This document shows positions 55,647 to 64,000 of a stretch of 64,000 bases of DNA, piece after piece. Where the stretch lies: contig OZ024742.1 of NCBI GenBank assembly GCA_964016885.1, forward strand, positions 124,550,115 through 124,614,114. The letters run 5' to 3'. This DNA is from Eledone cirrhosa. Its lineage: Eukaryota > Mollusca > Cephalopoda > Octopoda > Eledonidae. The stretch's first letter is position 1, and every line of letters begins with the position of its first letter. The notes under the pieces were generated by a model. The model made no database searches. It worked only from the letters and a program-made list of their open reading frames with translations, and was not told where the DNA came from. A program made the position numbers and the translations under genes.

Positions 55647-56390
55647 ATATATTTATCTTTCGCACACAAAGACACAAACACTTTCTGCCGCTTTCTCTAA
55701 CCTTCGCTGTAAATTAATCGGCGCAGAGCATAGGTACCGACAATAAGTTACATGAATAATATTTGTTATACTTTAACTTGCTTCAGCCAGTCTTCTGCAA
55801 ACATACTGAGGCAGGTTCAGCCAGGATTTCCACTTGCCCATATAGATAATAATATTAATATTCTAGCTCTAATTTTATTGATGTTTTTTTAACTAAAGTT
55901 AGCGGTAGGAATGTTGTACATAGAGGGAAACAACAACGGCATATCCGGTGAAGATAGACACATACAACGCATAAATATTCAGTGTGGAAATACATGGAAA
56001 ATTACCTTCGGATGAAGGAATATTCGTTAGAGTATTGTGGAGGTGTATGCACGTAATTATTTCAAAATATGATATATCTGCGGACAACGTTTATGCATCA
56101 TCACCGTTCACGTTTACGTGTCATAAATACTGTATTTATTTTGTTGTATGGAATTGCCAGCTTTAGAGGGAGAATGCATAAGTCTGTAAACTGAATGTGC
56201 TTATAAGTGTGCGAGTGTTTATTTGTGGAATATATTTACTAATCGAAAATATTTATTAATCGAATATATTTATTAATCGAATATATTTATTAATCGCAAC
56301 TGATTACTCGGACTTTTACAAAGTGCTGAAAATATAAAGTTAATATAAAGAACGATGTGCTCATGCGTAACGATTCTATAAAATAGCTTA
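54654..56390. other. Stretch without recognisable gene
   Basis: A TA tract at 55420-55441 and a CT tract at 55617-55643; nothing else seen. Confidence 0.45.
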
Positions 56391-56394
56391 TATA

Positions 56395-56515
56395 ATAGAG
56401 TGAAGACCCTTAAAAGACGGAATAGGAAGTTACCATCGGTCGCTATGAGGAATCGAACTCCATATCTCCCAGATACCATTTAAGCGCTTTAGCTCATTAA
56501 GGCAAGTGAACGTCT
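56395..56515 (-). pseudogene. tRNA-like sequence, probably SINE head
   Basis: The minus strand has GAGCTAAAGCGCTTAAATGG (A box, anticodon arm) and GGAGTTCGATTCCTCATAGC (B box). The order fits a tRNA-derived SINE head. Immediately upstream on the minus strand a further tail was not identified. Confidence 0.5.
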
Positions 56516-57163
56516 TCGGTTGGTAGTTGAATCACAGATTTCACATGTCAACATATTAATGTTGTACTCAACTATGTGGCCATTTATTATAAGCGTCGAT
56601 ATTTCTCTTCATGTACCAACGTATGAATCTGTGTAGGTGTAGTTGTTTGTCGCCATTTATTTCATCTAATCTCTTTTTTCCTTCTCAAATTCTGTTAATG
56701 GTTATTTTGATTTCAGCTTACTCTTATGTCCCATCGGCTGAATTCCTTATGCTTTCTGCTCTGACATATATTTACGCTTTTGTAGACACTATTCTACGAC
56801 CAAATCACCCTGAAAATATAGTTTCTCGTCCAAATACCGAGGTTGAGCATTGTCAAGCCTATCAGTTCTTATATGGTTGCCTCCTTGGCAAACCTAGATG
56901 CTGTAGCCACTTTTTATTCAATTCTCGAGCCGGGTGCTGAGTTGTGCCGTTCCCTTAAACAATATCAGTGGTGTGGAGGAATTAGATTGGTATGCATAGG
57001 TGACTGCTTTTTCTCCACAAAAACACATTGCCTGAGATGGTGCCTCAGAGGGTAATCTTCAAGGGAAAAACTCATGATTATTCGCGACCAAACGATGTCT
57101 TCACCCAGTGGACACTGGCATTATCTGGACCTTTTCTCTGATGGTCTAGCATTTAGTCTTGCT
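56516..57163. other. Stretch without recognisable gene
   Basis: Open frames at 56611-56940 and 56843-57055 show no motif. The sequence looks like part of a dispersed repeat but has no second copy in this window. Confidence 0.4.
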
Positions 57164-58441
57164 TTTCATTCCTCTTGCTGGTTAATATACCATCAAACTC
57201 GTTAGGTAATGTTTTTTTCTCCAGGTAGAATCTCACGATCATCGGTATCCGCATCAAGCAGAGTGTTATTAATGATACGGAACGGGAATGAAGTATCAAT
57301 ATAGCATGGGTATAATATTATTCACATGTGACACGTGTTTCGCTATCCATCAGCCGAAGCTAAGATCGGGAGTGATTGTGCCCGTGGTTGGAATCGATAG
57401 CTCATCAGAATTGTGGTTTCTGGAATGAATGGAATTATCTCTGTCACAGTTATAAATATAATTTATCAGTCAAATTCAATTGTAGTGTTAGTATATCTCT
57501 TGCAATTCATTAGTAGCGGGTATATAGTAATGCTGTGTAACAGTGTCGGCGACGGCAGTAGGTGAGTATTGAAGAGGTTTGTTGAAGAGAATTATATTGA
57601 ATATAAAAATGATAATAAAAAATAATAAAATAAAGAATCGAGGCGAGAGAAAAAAAGAAAAACAAGACAACACTGATAATTTTGTTCGTTGATAGATTAA
57701 GATATTGTCGAAGTAGTGTGTTTGAACATGGCGCTGGCTTACTTTTGGACATTCCCTTTTATATTGGAAGATTCCACTCTGACTCAATTCGCTCATTGAG
57801 TAATTCGAATAGCCTGTTATTTTTGGCCCTAGGAATCTATCCCATGAAGCTGAATACCAACATTAACGTGGATGTGGGGTGAGGTATATTATACCCTTAT
57901 ACAAGTAAACACTACAACATATCTCACAGGACTTTAATTTCAACATCTGTATATTCGCTATGACATTTTATAATGCCAATAAGTTCTATATTTGTGAAAT
58001 TTTAAATTTATTGATTATATTAATTTAATTTATTGTTATTTTTCTCTTGTCGTTTCACTCAAATTTTCCCTTACACGATATCGAATGCTTTGTGAAGAAT
58101 TTGGTGGGAATCGGAAGGTAAACGTGTTGTTACTATGACCACTACCACTTGATTATAGAGAGAAGAGAGGAGAATAAAGTTTTCTTAAAAACTTTTGACT
58201 TCATACTTATAGCTTGTGGGTTGTGGAGTGGTATTGTTTATTCTAACTTTATTACACCAGTTAAACATATTTACACAGCAAGTTGGTTTGATGAGAATAT
58301 GCCCAAATATATATTGGCAAGAAATTATGCGTTGATTAAGTGTCAACAAAATTAGTGCAAGTTGAGAGAGATCCGGATGAAGTTAAATGTCATATTAGGT
58401 TTTCCCTGCCATGTTTGTTTCCCTTGATTTGAACACAAATC
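57164..58441 (+). repeat. ~1.28-kb direct repeat, copy 2
   Basis: Second copy of 46863-48148. The antisense 102-codon frame is conserved with only about two residue changes (TKHCY becomes TQHYY). Differences are small indels near 57268 and 58090-58220. The flanking sequence differs on both sides. Confidence 0.88.
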
Positions 58442-58499
58442 TCATGTGATTGAAGTATTTCCCCCTCTGAAAGGTACTGAACATTGCGCACGCGCCGGC

Positions 58500-58580
58500 A
58501 CATACACACACACTTACTCAGACACAAACACACACACACACATAGACGCATATATATGTGTGTGTGTGTGTATATATATA
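58500..58580. repeat. CA/GT and TA simple repeats
   Basis: ACAC tracts at 58503-58540, then TGTGTG and TATATA at 58556-58582. Confidence 0.9.
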
Positions 58581-58689
58581 TACATATTTGCCCCGTAACG
58601 CCTGATAGCGTCGTAGTGGCACCGTGTTGACATATGGCGATTCCTGGGCATTTAAAGCCTGGCGTGGCCCATTCATCTCTAAGCCAGAG

Positions 58690-58895
58690 TACACCAGATT
58701 TCTTTCAGAAAAAGAGAAAGAGATATTGAGGAAGAATCGATCCAAGCAGTAAACTCGTACATGTTTTATACCGACCTTGAAATGAGGATAGGCAATTGAC
58801 CTCGGCGGGATTTGAACACTGAGAGGCAGAGAGAAGGAACGAATACCATAAAGCATTCAATTCGACGTTCTAACGACTCTGCCAATTTACCACAC
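58690..58895 (-). mobile_element. SINE-like repeat, second type
   Basis: Second copy of the 49165-49395 type; CTCGGCGGGATTTGAACACT is the complement of the B box and GACGTTCTAACGACTCTGCC marks the head. Flanked by CA repeats. Confidence 0.7.
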
Positions 58896-58907
58896 ACACA
58901 CACAGTC

Positions 58908-59761
58908 ATTTATTAAAATAACATATTAAAGTTTAAGCAAAGAATCGCTGCTTTCACCCTTAACAGGATCTTCTGAAACTAAAAAAGTCAATCTGTGAAC
59001 GCAGAAGTAAATATTTCAAAAGACGTTGCAACCGGAGGAAGACAAGAAGACGATACTCACAAAGAACGGGAAAAAACGAAGATAATACGTCATTATTTGG
59101 AGCGGTGAAAAACGAGTACACGCAAAGTCAAAACCACGTTTATGGTATAAAAGAAGTCGTAGACTAATATTCTATTAGGTGGTTCATGGAGACGTTCTCT
59201 GGCAATGAACAAAAAAAACGAAGATAATACGTTATTATGTGGAGCGGGAAGAACAATTACACGCAAAGACAAAGCCACGTAAATGGTATAACTGAAGTCG
59301 TAGACTAAAATTCTAACTAGGAAACAGAATGATTCTCGGCTTCAGAGTTAAGAATAAAGTAAATAAAATACAGAGGTAATTGAAATTAAATAAATACATA
59401 CACAAATCCATATACGTACATACACAAGCATACGCGAAAACACTCACCATAGGTATACAAATACAAGCACGTACACACAAAAAACCACGACTTCTTTTCT
59501 ACCATAAACGTGGTTTTGTCTTTGCGTGTAATTCTTTTTCACCGTTCCAAATAATGACGTATTATCTTCGTTTTTTCCCGTACTTTGCCAGGGGACGTTT
59601 CCACGAACATAAGTATCGTCTCCCTGTCTTCCTGCGGTTGCAACATTTTTGGAAATATTTACTTCTGCTTTCACAGATTGACTTTTTTAGTTTCAGAAAA
59701 TCCCGTTAAGGGTGAAAGCAGCGATTCTTTGCTTAAACTTTAATCTGTTATTTTAATAAAT
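58908..59761. mobile_element. Fold-back element with ~255-275-bp arms
   Basis: Left arm 58908-59160 is the reverse complement of right arm 59487-59761, for example AAAGTTTAAGCAAAGAATCG at the left and its complement near 59715-59743. The 325-bp spacer contains a partial direct repeat of the left arm: 59219-59320 repeats 59084-59174 (AACGAAGATAATACG ... GTCGTAGACTAA). No coding region. It resembles a MITE or Foldback-type element; ends are AT-rich. Confidence 0.82.
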
Positions 59762-59866
59762 ATTTGATCTACGGTTCTTATATATTTGATATATATTTAT
59801 CCTTATCGAGCCCTCTTTGGATTTTAGTCTTCTAATTTATTATTATTACTATATATATATATATAT

Positions 59867-59972
59867 AAACGGAAAAAATGAAACGAAATTTCATTTCTCA
59901 CTCTTAGTACGGCTGTTACTTAAATATAAGTATGTATACGTACATACATATATGTATACAGACGCACAGTAG

Positions 59973-60010
<38 letters not shown>

Positions 60011-60308
60011 CATGCACGCATATATATATGTACGTATGGATTCACCGAACATTTATTATAATGCTCGGTGTGTTTGTAAACAAACATCCCGAATTAAGCC
60101 GTACAGTGTCTAGCAACCATCGTTGCTCATTTGTTCAACACTGACAAAGGAACGCTGTACTAGTTTCAAGTTTATTAACTATCGTCAGCAATAATCATCT
60201 GGCAGGAAGGTGTACGTCTCTATACCTATATGTACGTATACATACTTATATTTAAGTAACTGCCGTACTAAGAGTGAGAAATGAAATTTTGTTTCATTTT
60301 TTCAGTTT
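59867..60308. repeat. Inverted repeat A of the fold-back cluster
   Basis: Left arm 59867-59964 (ATGAAACGAAATTTCATTTC, TACTTAAATATAAGTATGTA) pairs with 60214-60308. The loop contains a TA tract, the hairpin 60043-60070 and the left arm of inverted repeat B. Confidence 0.85.
60043..60070. repeat. 28-bp hairpin shared with 24958-24985
   Basis: Identical CACCGAACATT ... AATGCTCGGTG hairpin; see the first copy. Confidence 0.85.
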
Positions 60309-60536
60309 ATCGTTTTCGGCGCGCCCGGCCGATTAACTCACTTGATATGCAAATTAGGCTACTCAGCCATTAATATGCATAAGGAAAGTATATACTTTCA
60401 GACGTTCAATCATCTGGCAGGAAGGTATACATTGCTGACGCTAGCTAATAAGCTTGAAACTAGTACAGCGTTCCTTTGTCAGTGTTGAACAAATGAGCAA
60501 CGATGGTTGCTAGACACTGTAGGGCTTAATTCGGGA
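60087..60536. repeat. Inverted repeat B of the fold-back cluster
   Basis: Left arm 60087-60192 (TCCCGAATTAAGCCGTACAG ... TGCTCATTTGTTCAACACTG) is complementary to 60432-60536. The left arm lies in the loop of inverted repeat A, and the right arm of A lies in the loop of B, so the two are interleaved. AATCATCTGGCAGGAAGGT occurs as a direct repeat at 60193 and 60408. Confidence 0.88.
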
Positions 60537-60547
60537 GGTTTGGAACT

Positions 60548-61060
60548 ATATAATACATTATGAAGAGAGAAGAAACATTAGATATAATTAATAATAAGAT
60601 ATATCATACCTAAACTCCTTCTTTACTCCTTAACTAAATCTCTTTTGTCGAATAACCATTGAAGTGTAATGACTGCTGGAAAGCTATGATTACTCATACT
60701 TCTCGCCACCTTAGCCACCTCTTCTACGGCTTTGATATAAATACCCCCTCCACATCCGTGGTATTTTTTTCATGGTTATAAGAGGCTTAGCTGTGTTTCT
60801 TGACCGCTGTATCACGTGATTGACCCCCCCTTCGCCTTTCGGGATTCTATCTCGAGTCCTACGGACGGGTTTTAATATTCTTAATGAGGTATCTTCTTGA
60901 TATGTCGGTAGACCTCACAAAAATTCTATATCTCTGTGATGTAGTGTTTTTGCATAATATGCCACGAAACTACGTAGTCGAGGAGTAAAGAAGGAGTTTA
61001 GGTATGGTATATCTTATTAATTATATCTAATGTTTCTTCTCTCTTCATAATGTATTATAT
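60548..61060. repeat. Inverted repeat C of the fold-back cluster
   Basis: Left arm 60548-60630 (TACATTATGAAGAGAGAAGA, CCTAAACTCCTTCTTTACTC) pairs with 60981-61060. The 350-bp loop contains a TATAAATA word at 60735 and a C-run at 60824-60830. Confidence 0.88.
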
Positions 61061-61066
61061 ATATAT

Positions 61067-61300
61067 ATATATTATAAATATAAGCTATCGTATTTTGACT
61101 AAAGAAATTAAATAAATTATTTAGCCTGATAGTGGGGTTAAGAACCCTCGGAGAAATGGAAAAAGATGAGTATTGACGTACATGTACGTCAATACTCATC
61201 TTTTTCCATTTCTCCGAGGGTTCTTAACCCCACTATCAGGCTAAATAATTTCTTTAATTTCTTCAGTCAAAATACGGCGATAGGTTATATTTATAATTTC
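61067..61300. repeat. Near-perfect spacerless palindrome
   Basis: Symmetric about 61182/61183 (centre GACGTACATGTACGTC). Arms of about 115 bp; from 61110 to 61255 only about one mismatch is seen, and near 61275 the right arm has a small insertion. Landmarks GTGGGGTTAAGAACCCTCGG left and its complement right. Confidence 0.95.
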
Positions 61301-61395
61301 AAACTCGCTCGCTGTTTCGAAAATATTCTTACTTGATATAGATATGTATAATTAGAAAGTAGACAAAACAAAATATAACTACTCCATACCAAAGG

Positions 61396-61462
<67 letters not shown>

Positions 61463-61474
61463 ATATGTATATGT

Positions 61475-61515
<41 letters not shown>

Positions 61516-61563
61516 TATATATGTATGTATGTATATATATATATATATATATGTATGTATATA

Positions 61564-61625
<62 letters not shown>
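61396..61625. repeat. TA block with GTATGT interruptions
   Basis: About 230 bp of TATATA/TATGTA sequence ending in an ACACACA run. Confidence 0.95.
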
Positions 61626-61633
<8 letters not shown>

Positions 61634-62100
61634 TTTACTGCTTTAGAAATCAATCAATCAATCTATGCTTTCTTTGAAATATGTTCGGTCAGACAGAGAG
61701 TGACATTTGCCCGAAGTAGTCGTATTTTGTCTGGCCAGGTCTGAATGCCAAATATATGCTAGATTCTTAGAGTTATTTGTTTAACTATCTACACTTTAGT
61801 TGATTATGATGCATACACGTTTTAAAATACTTTCAAGTTGTACGTGAGCTGTAGTTTTAGTCTTCAGAATAGACTGAACATTTCATTTTGTTAATGGTTA
61901 ATCCTAGATCAGCTCTTGATGAAGAAATCGATGATCAAGCCTCTTTTGAGACAAACACGTGTTGGAATATTTCGGTGATTTAACATATAGTGTGTGATAA
62001 GAAATTTCTAATCTTTCGATCAATCCATAATTACTGGTAAACGTCAAGCGTTGTTTCATACCTCAAGGCAACTTACCCGATTCCCAGAGGAGGAGAGAAT
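61626..62100. other. Stretch without recognisable gene
   Basis: No feature seen. CAAGCCTCTTTTGAG and ACACGTGTTGGA near 61938-61965 are not assignable. Confidence 0.4.
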
Positions 62101-62102
62101 GT

Positions 62103-62174
62103 GTGTATGTGTGTGTGTGTGAGATAGAGATGGAGAGAGAGAGAGAGATGGAGAGAGAGAGAGAGGGGGAGAGA

Positions 62175-62247
<73 letters not shown>
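62103..62247. repeat. GT then GA microsatellite
   Basis: Short TGTG tract then about 115 bp of GAGA with GGG interruptions. Confidence 0.95.
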
Positions 62248-62250
<3 letters not shown>

Positions 62251-62430
62251 GTGTTAATGTTTGTATATGTGCGTGTAGTTGAGAAGAAGCGAGAGATTCA
62301 GGAATCGTCCCAAGTCCTTCACTAATATATTATTTGGCATGTTTTAAGCACATAGCACAAGGAATCAGAGAAAATTATGCCAGGCATTCTAAAGAACGTT
62401 TCAACGATTCGGCCAATCTCATTACAGGCA

Positions 62431-62606
62431 ATCAGCAGAGTGTCGGACGCTATGCTTTGACGTCTAGAGTTACGGCCCTTGCCATTATGAGTTCGAATCC
62501 CGCCGAGGTTAACTTTCCCTTTCATCTTTACGGGGTCGATAAAATAAAGTACCAGTAATCTACTGGGTAATTTCTGGCCTTGTTCTCCAAACTAGAAACA
62601 ATTATC
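62431..62606 (+). mobile_element. OR-type tRNA-derived SINE
   Basis: GTGTCGGACGCTATGCTTTG, GAGTTCGAATCCCGCCGAGG (B box, tRNA-like), TACGGGGTCGATAAAATAAA, TTTCTGGCCTTGTTC tail. The A-box end is eroded. Confidence 0.93.
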
Positions 62607-62616
62607 TAATATATAT

Positions 62617-62810
62617 GGGTGGTGGATTGACAGTATAGGTAGAGGGACGGATGCCATGATTTGCAGCATTGAGTTACGGACCTTTACGGTCCGAATTCAA
62701 ATACCATCGAGGTTAACTTTGCATTTCATCCTGACGAGTTCGATAAAATAAAGTACCAGTAATGCACTGAGATAATTGCTGGCATGTGCCGGGAGTAGAA
62801 ATAATTATCT
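62617..62810 (+). mobile_element. OR-type tRNA-derived SINE
   Basis: Full length: GGGTGGTGGATTGACAGTAT, B box GAATTCAAATACCATCGAGG, GAGTTCGATAAAATAAAGTA and the TTGCTGGCATGTGCC tail. Ten bases after the previous copy, both flanked by ATTATCTAAT. Confidence 0.93.
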
Positions 62811-62824
62811 AATACATTTCATCT

Positions 62825-63260
62825 CGGCTACGCATGTCAATCCTGTTCATGAAAATAATGAACAGGAGAGGTGACAGTTCGCAAACTTGACGGAGTGCGA
62901 AACATTCACAAATACTCGGCTATTCATATAGAGTAAATAGCGCAACAGGAAACTGCTCATCGATCCCATACTCCTGCAGACTCTTCCACAGCAAGTCCCG
63001 TCGAACGTAGTCATATGCCTTTTCGACACCACCAAAGTAATACTCCCACGATTGGCAATACTCCCACGATTTCTCATAAACCTGCCGTAGTGTGAATATT
63101 TGGTCGGTTGTGCTTGGACAGACAGTCTTTCTACACCTATTTTCCAGACACTAAGCATAGACTTTGCCGAGGAGGATTAGCCAGGATATCCCTCAATAAT
63201 AGTGGTAATCTCTCTTTTCATCAATTTTGAAAATTCGGATTATAACTCCTGATTGCCATT
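62825..63260 (-). pseudogene. RTE/Rex-like RT, decayed
   Basis: Minus-strand words: DQIFTLRQVYEKSWEYCQSW at 63100-63030, FGGVEKAYDYVRRDLLWKSL (motif A, Asp lost or shifted) near 63030-62980, QEYGIDEQFPVAL near 62970, and LRQVCELSPLLFIIFMNRID (motif B) near 62900-62840. Same family as 43600-44930. A duplicated ACTCCCACGAT at 63043 and 63060 lies within it. Confidence 0.75.
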
Positions 63261-64000
63261 GCTTAGGTGCCTTTACAGAGATATCTGACTGAGTCGGGTC
63301 GCCTGAATCTCGACTACTTATACGTAATATAATGTCATTGCAATTAAAAATCCACGCATCCTATAAAATCAACAGAATTACAAATACCTTAAAATAATCT
63401 AATATTTAATATTTTTTATAGTTTGGTGATTTATTGACGGTGTCTAAAACGTTCTTAATCCGGTGGTAACTAATGAGTTAATGTTCGTAATTGAATTGTT
63501 ATTATTGAAAAGTTATTGAAAGTAAATAATTAGGCAGTAGAATGCAAGAGTGGGAAACTATAATTTTACATATGTTAATGTGAAGGTTGAGATTGTTTAC
63601 TATCACATAACAATTGGTTATGTGGAGAAACGGAAAATAATCTTAGTAAATATTGTTCGATATCCAATTTGTTTGGTATTTTTAAAGGAATCCAAAGCTG
63701 AAAATTCAATTTCGCACTTAGAGATGCTTTAAAAATCTGACTGACGGACATATTCAGATGCTATACTTTAAAACATAACTAAAAATGAATTAGCGATACG
63801 TGCACAAAATGTTGTTTCAGTGCATTCTCATGTGAAAATGTAATAAAATAATCCCCTTCTAGTTAATGTCACCACAACATGTCTTCGTTTCTTCATTTTG
63901 CACTGAATATATTGTTAATCTACTATTGACAACAGAGGAAGAATTACCTTTTCCCGCGAATGCTCTTCATCTTTTGATGCCGAAACGAATATTTAATAGG
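63261..64000. other. Stretch without recognisable gene
   Basis: AT-rich, no feature seen. Confidence 0.45.

Noticed and set aside
56611..57055. Host exons
   Set aside because: Overlapping open frames lack motifs, and no convincing splice-site-bounded continuation was seen.
46863..58441. LTR retrotransposon of ~11.6 kb with 1.28-kb LTRs
   Set aside because: The interior holds unrelated SINE and LINE remnants, no Gag-Pol frame, no primer-binding site next to the left repeat, and the repeats do not start TG and end CA.

Overview
The window reads as intergenic or intronic DNA of a repeat-rich animal genome, most likely a cephalopod mollusc (octopus-like). Evidence: about twenty tRNA-derived SINE copies with the head, B box and tail I associate with octopus OR-type SINEs; many fragments of non-LTR retrotransposons of R4/Dong, Tx1/L1-like and RTE/Rex-like type; two Penelope-like elements; long TA, GA, GAA and AAT microsatellites. 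No host protein gene with a convincing exon structure, no functional tRNA or rRNA gene and no CRISPR array could be supported. The species call is an inference from repeat content.

Layout. 0.4-0.9 kb: antisense reverse transcriptase (RT) scrap. 1.8-4.3 kb: decayed array of roughly 1-kb units carrying tRNA-Val-like sequences. 4.58-10.10 kb: a Penelope-like element arranged as an inverted dimer, with two ~2-kb outward-facing arms around an RT core; the GIY-YIG region lies in the arms. 13.99-16.40 kb: a second, different Penelope-like element between microsatellites. 16.5-19.3 kb: R4/Dong and Tx1-like fragments, two of them tail to tail. 20.9-22.5 kb: purine tract, SINE and GT repeats. 22.8-24.7 kb: a GC-rich antisense RT pseudogene with a Cys/His cluster and an endonuclease-like C-terminus. 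25-28 kb: mostly unannotatable, with SINE scraps. 28.2-30.8 kb: four R4/Dong-type pieces head to tail in one AAT microsatellite, the first with a clean 389-codon frame. 31.6-35.76 kb: a nearly full-length R4/Dong-like element (Myb-like domain, RT, zinc motif, restriction-like endonuclease) with few lesions. 35.76-41.31 kb: a nearly full-length antisense Tx1/L1-like element (ORF1 with CCHC knuckle, AP endonuclease, RT, C-terminal zinc motif), decayed. 41.7-42.3 kb: a 0.6-kb TA block. 42.7-46.3 kb: SINE cluster and antisense RTE/Rex-like RT. 46.86-48.15 and 57.16-58.44 kb: a ~1.28-kb unclassified direct repeat pair. 48.6-56.5 kb: decayed R4/Dong copy, many SINEs, a LINE scrap. 58.9-61.3 kb: a run of fold-back repeats, including interleaved inverted repeats and a spacerless palindrome of ~230 bp. 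61.4-63.3 kb: microsatellites, two SINEs, another RTE/Rex-like scrap.

How the parts relate. The window is a record of retrotransposition. The autonomous families (R4/Dong, Tx1/L1-like, RTE/Rex-like, Penelope-like) would supply RT and nuclease; the SINEs encode nothing and depend on a partner. Most striking is the link between AAT/TAA trinucleotide tracts and element ends: nearly every R4/Dong tail runs into one, and twice a Tx1-like tail meets an R4/Dong tail across such a tract. The best candidates for something little described are the Penelope inverted dimer, the duplicated tail-to-tail junction, and the fold-back cluster at 58.9-61.3 kb.
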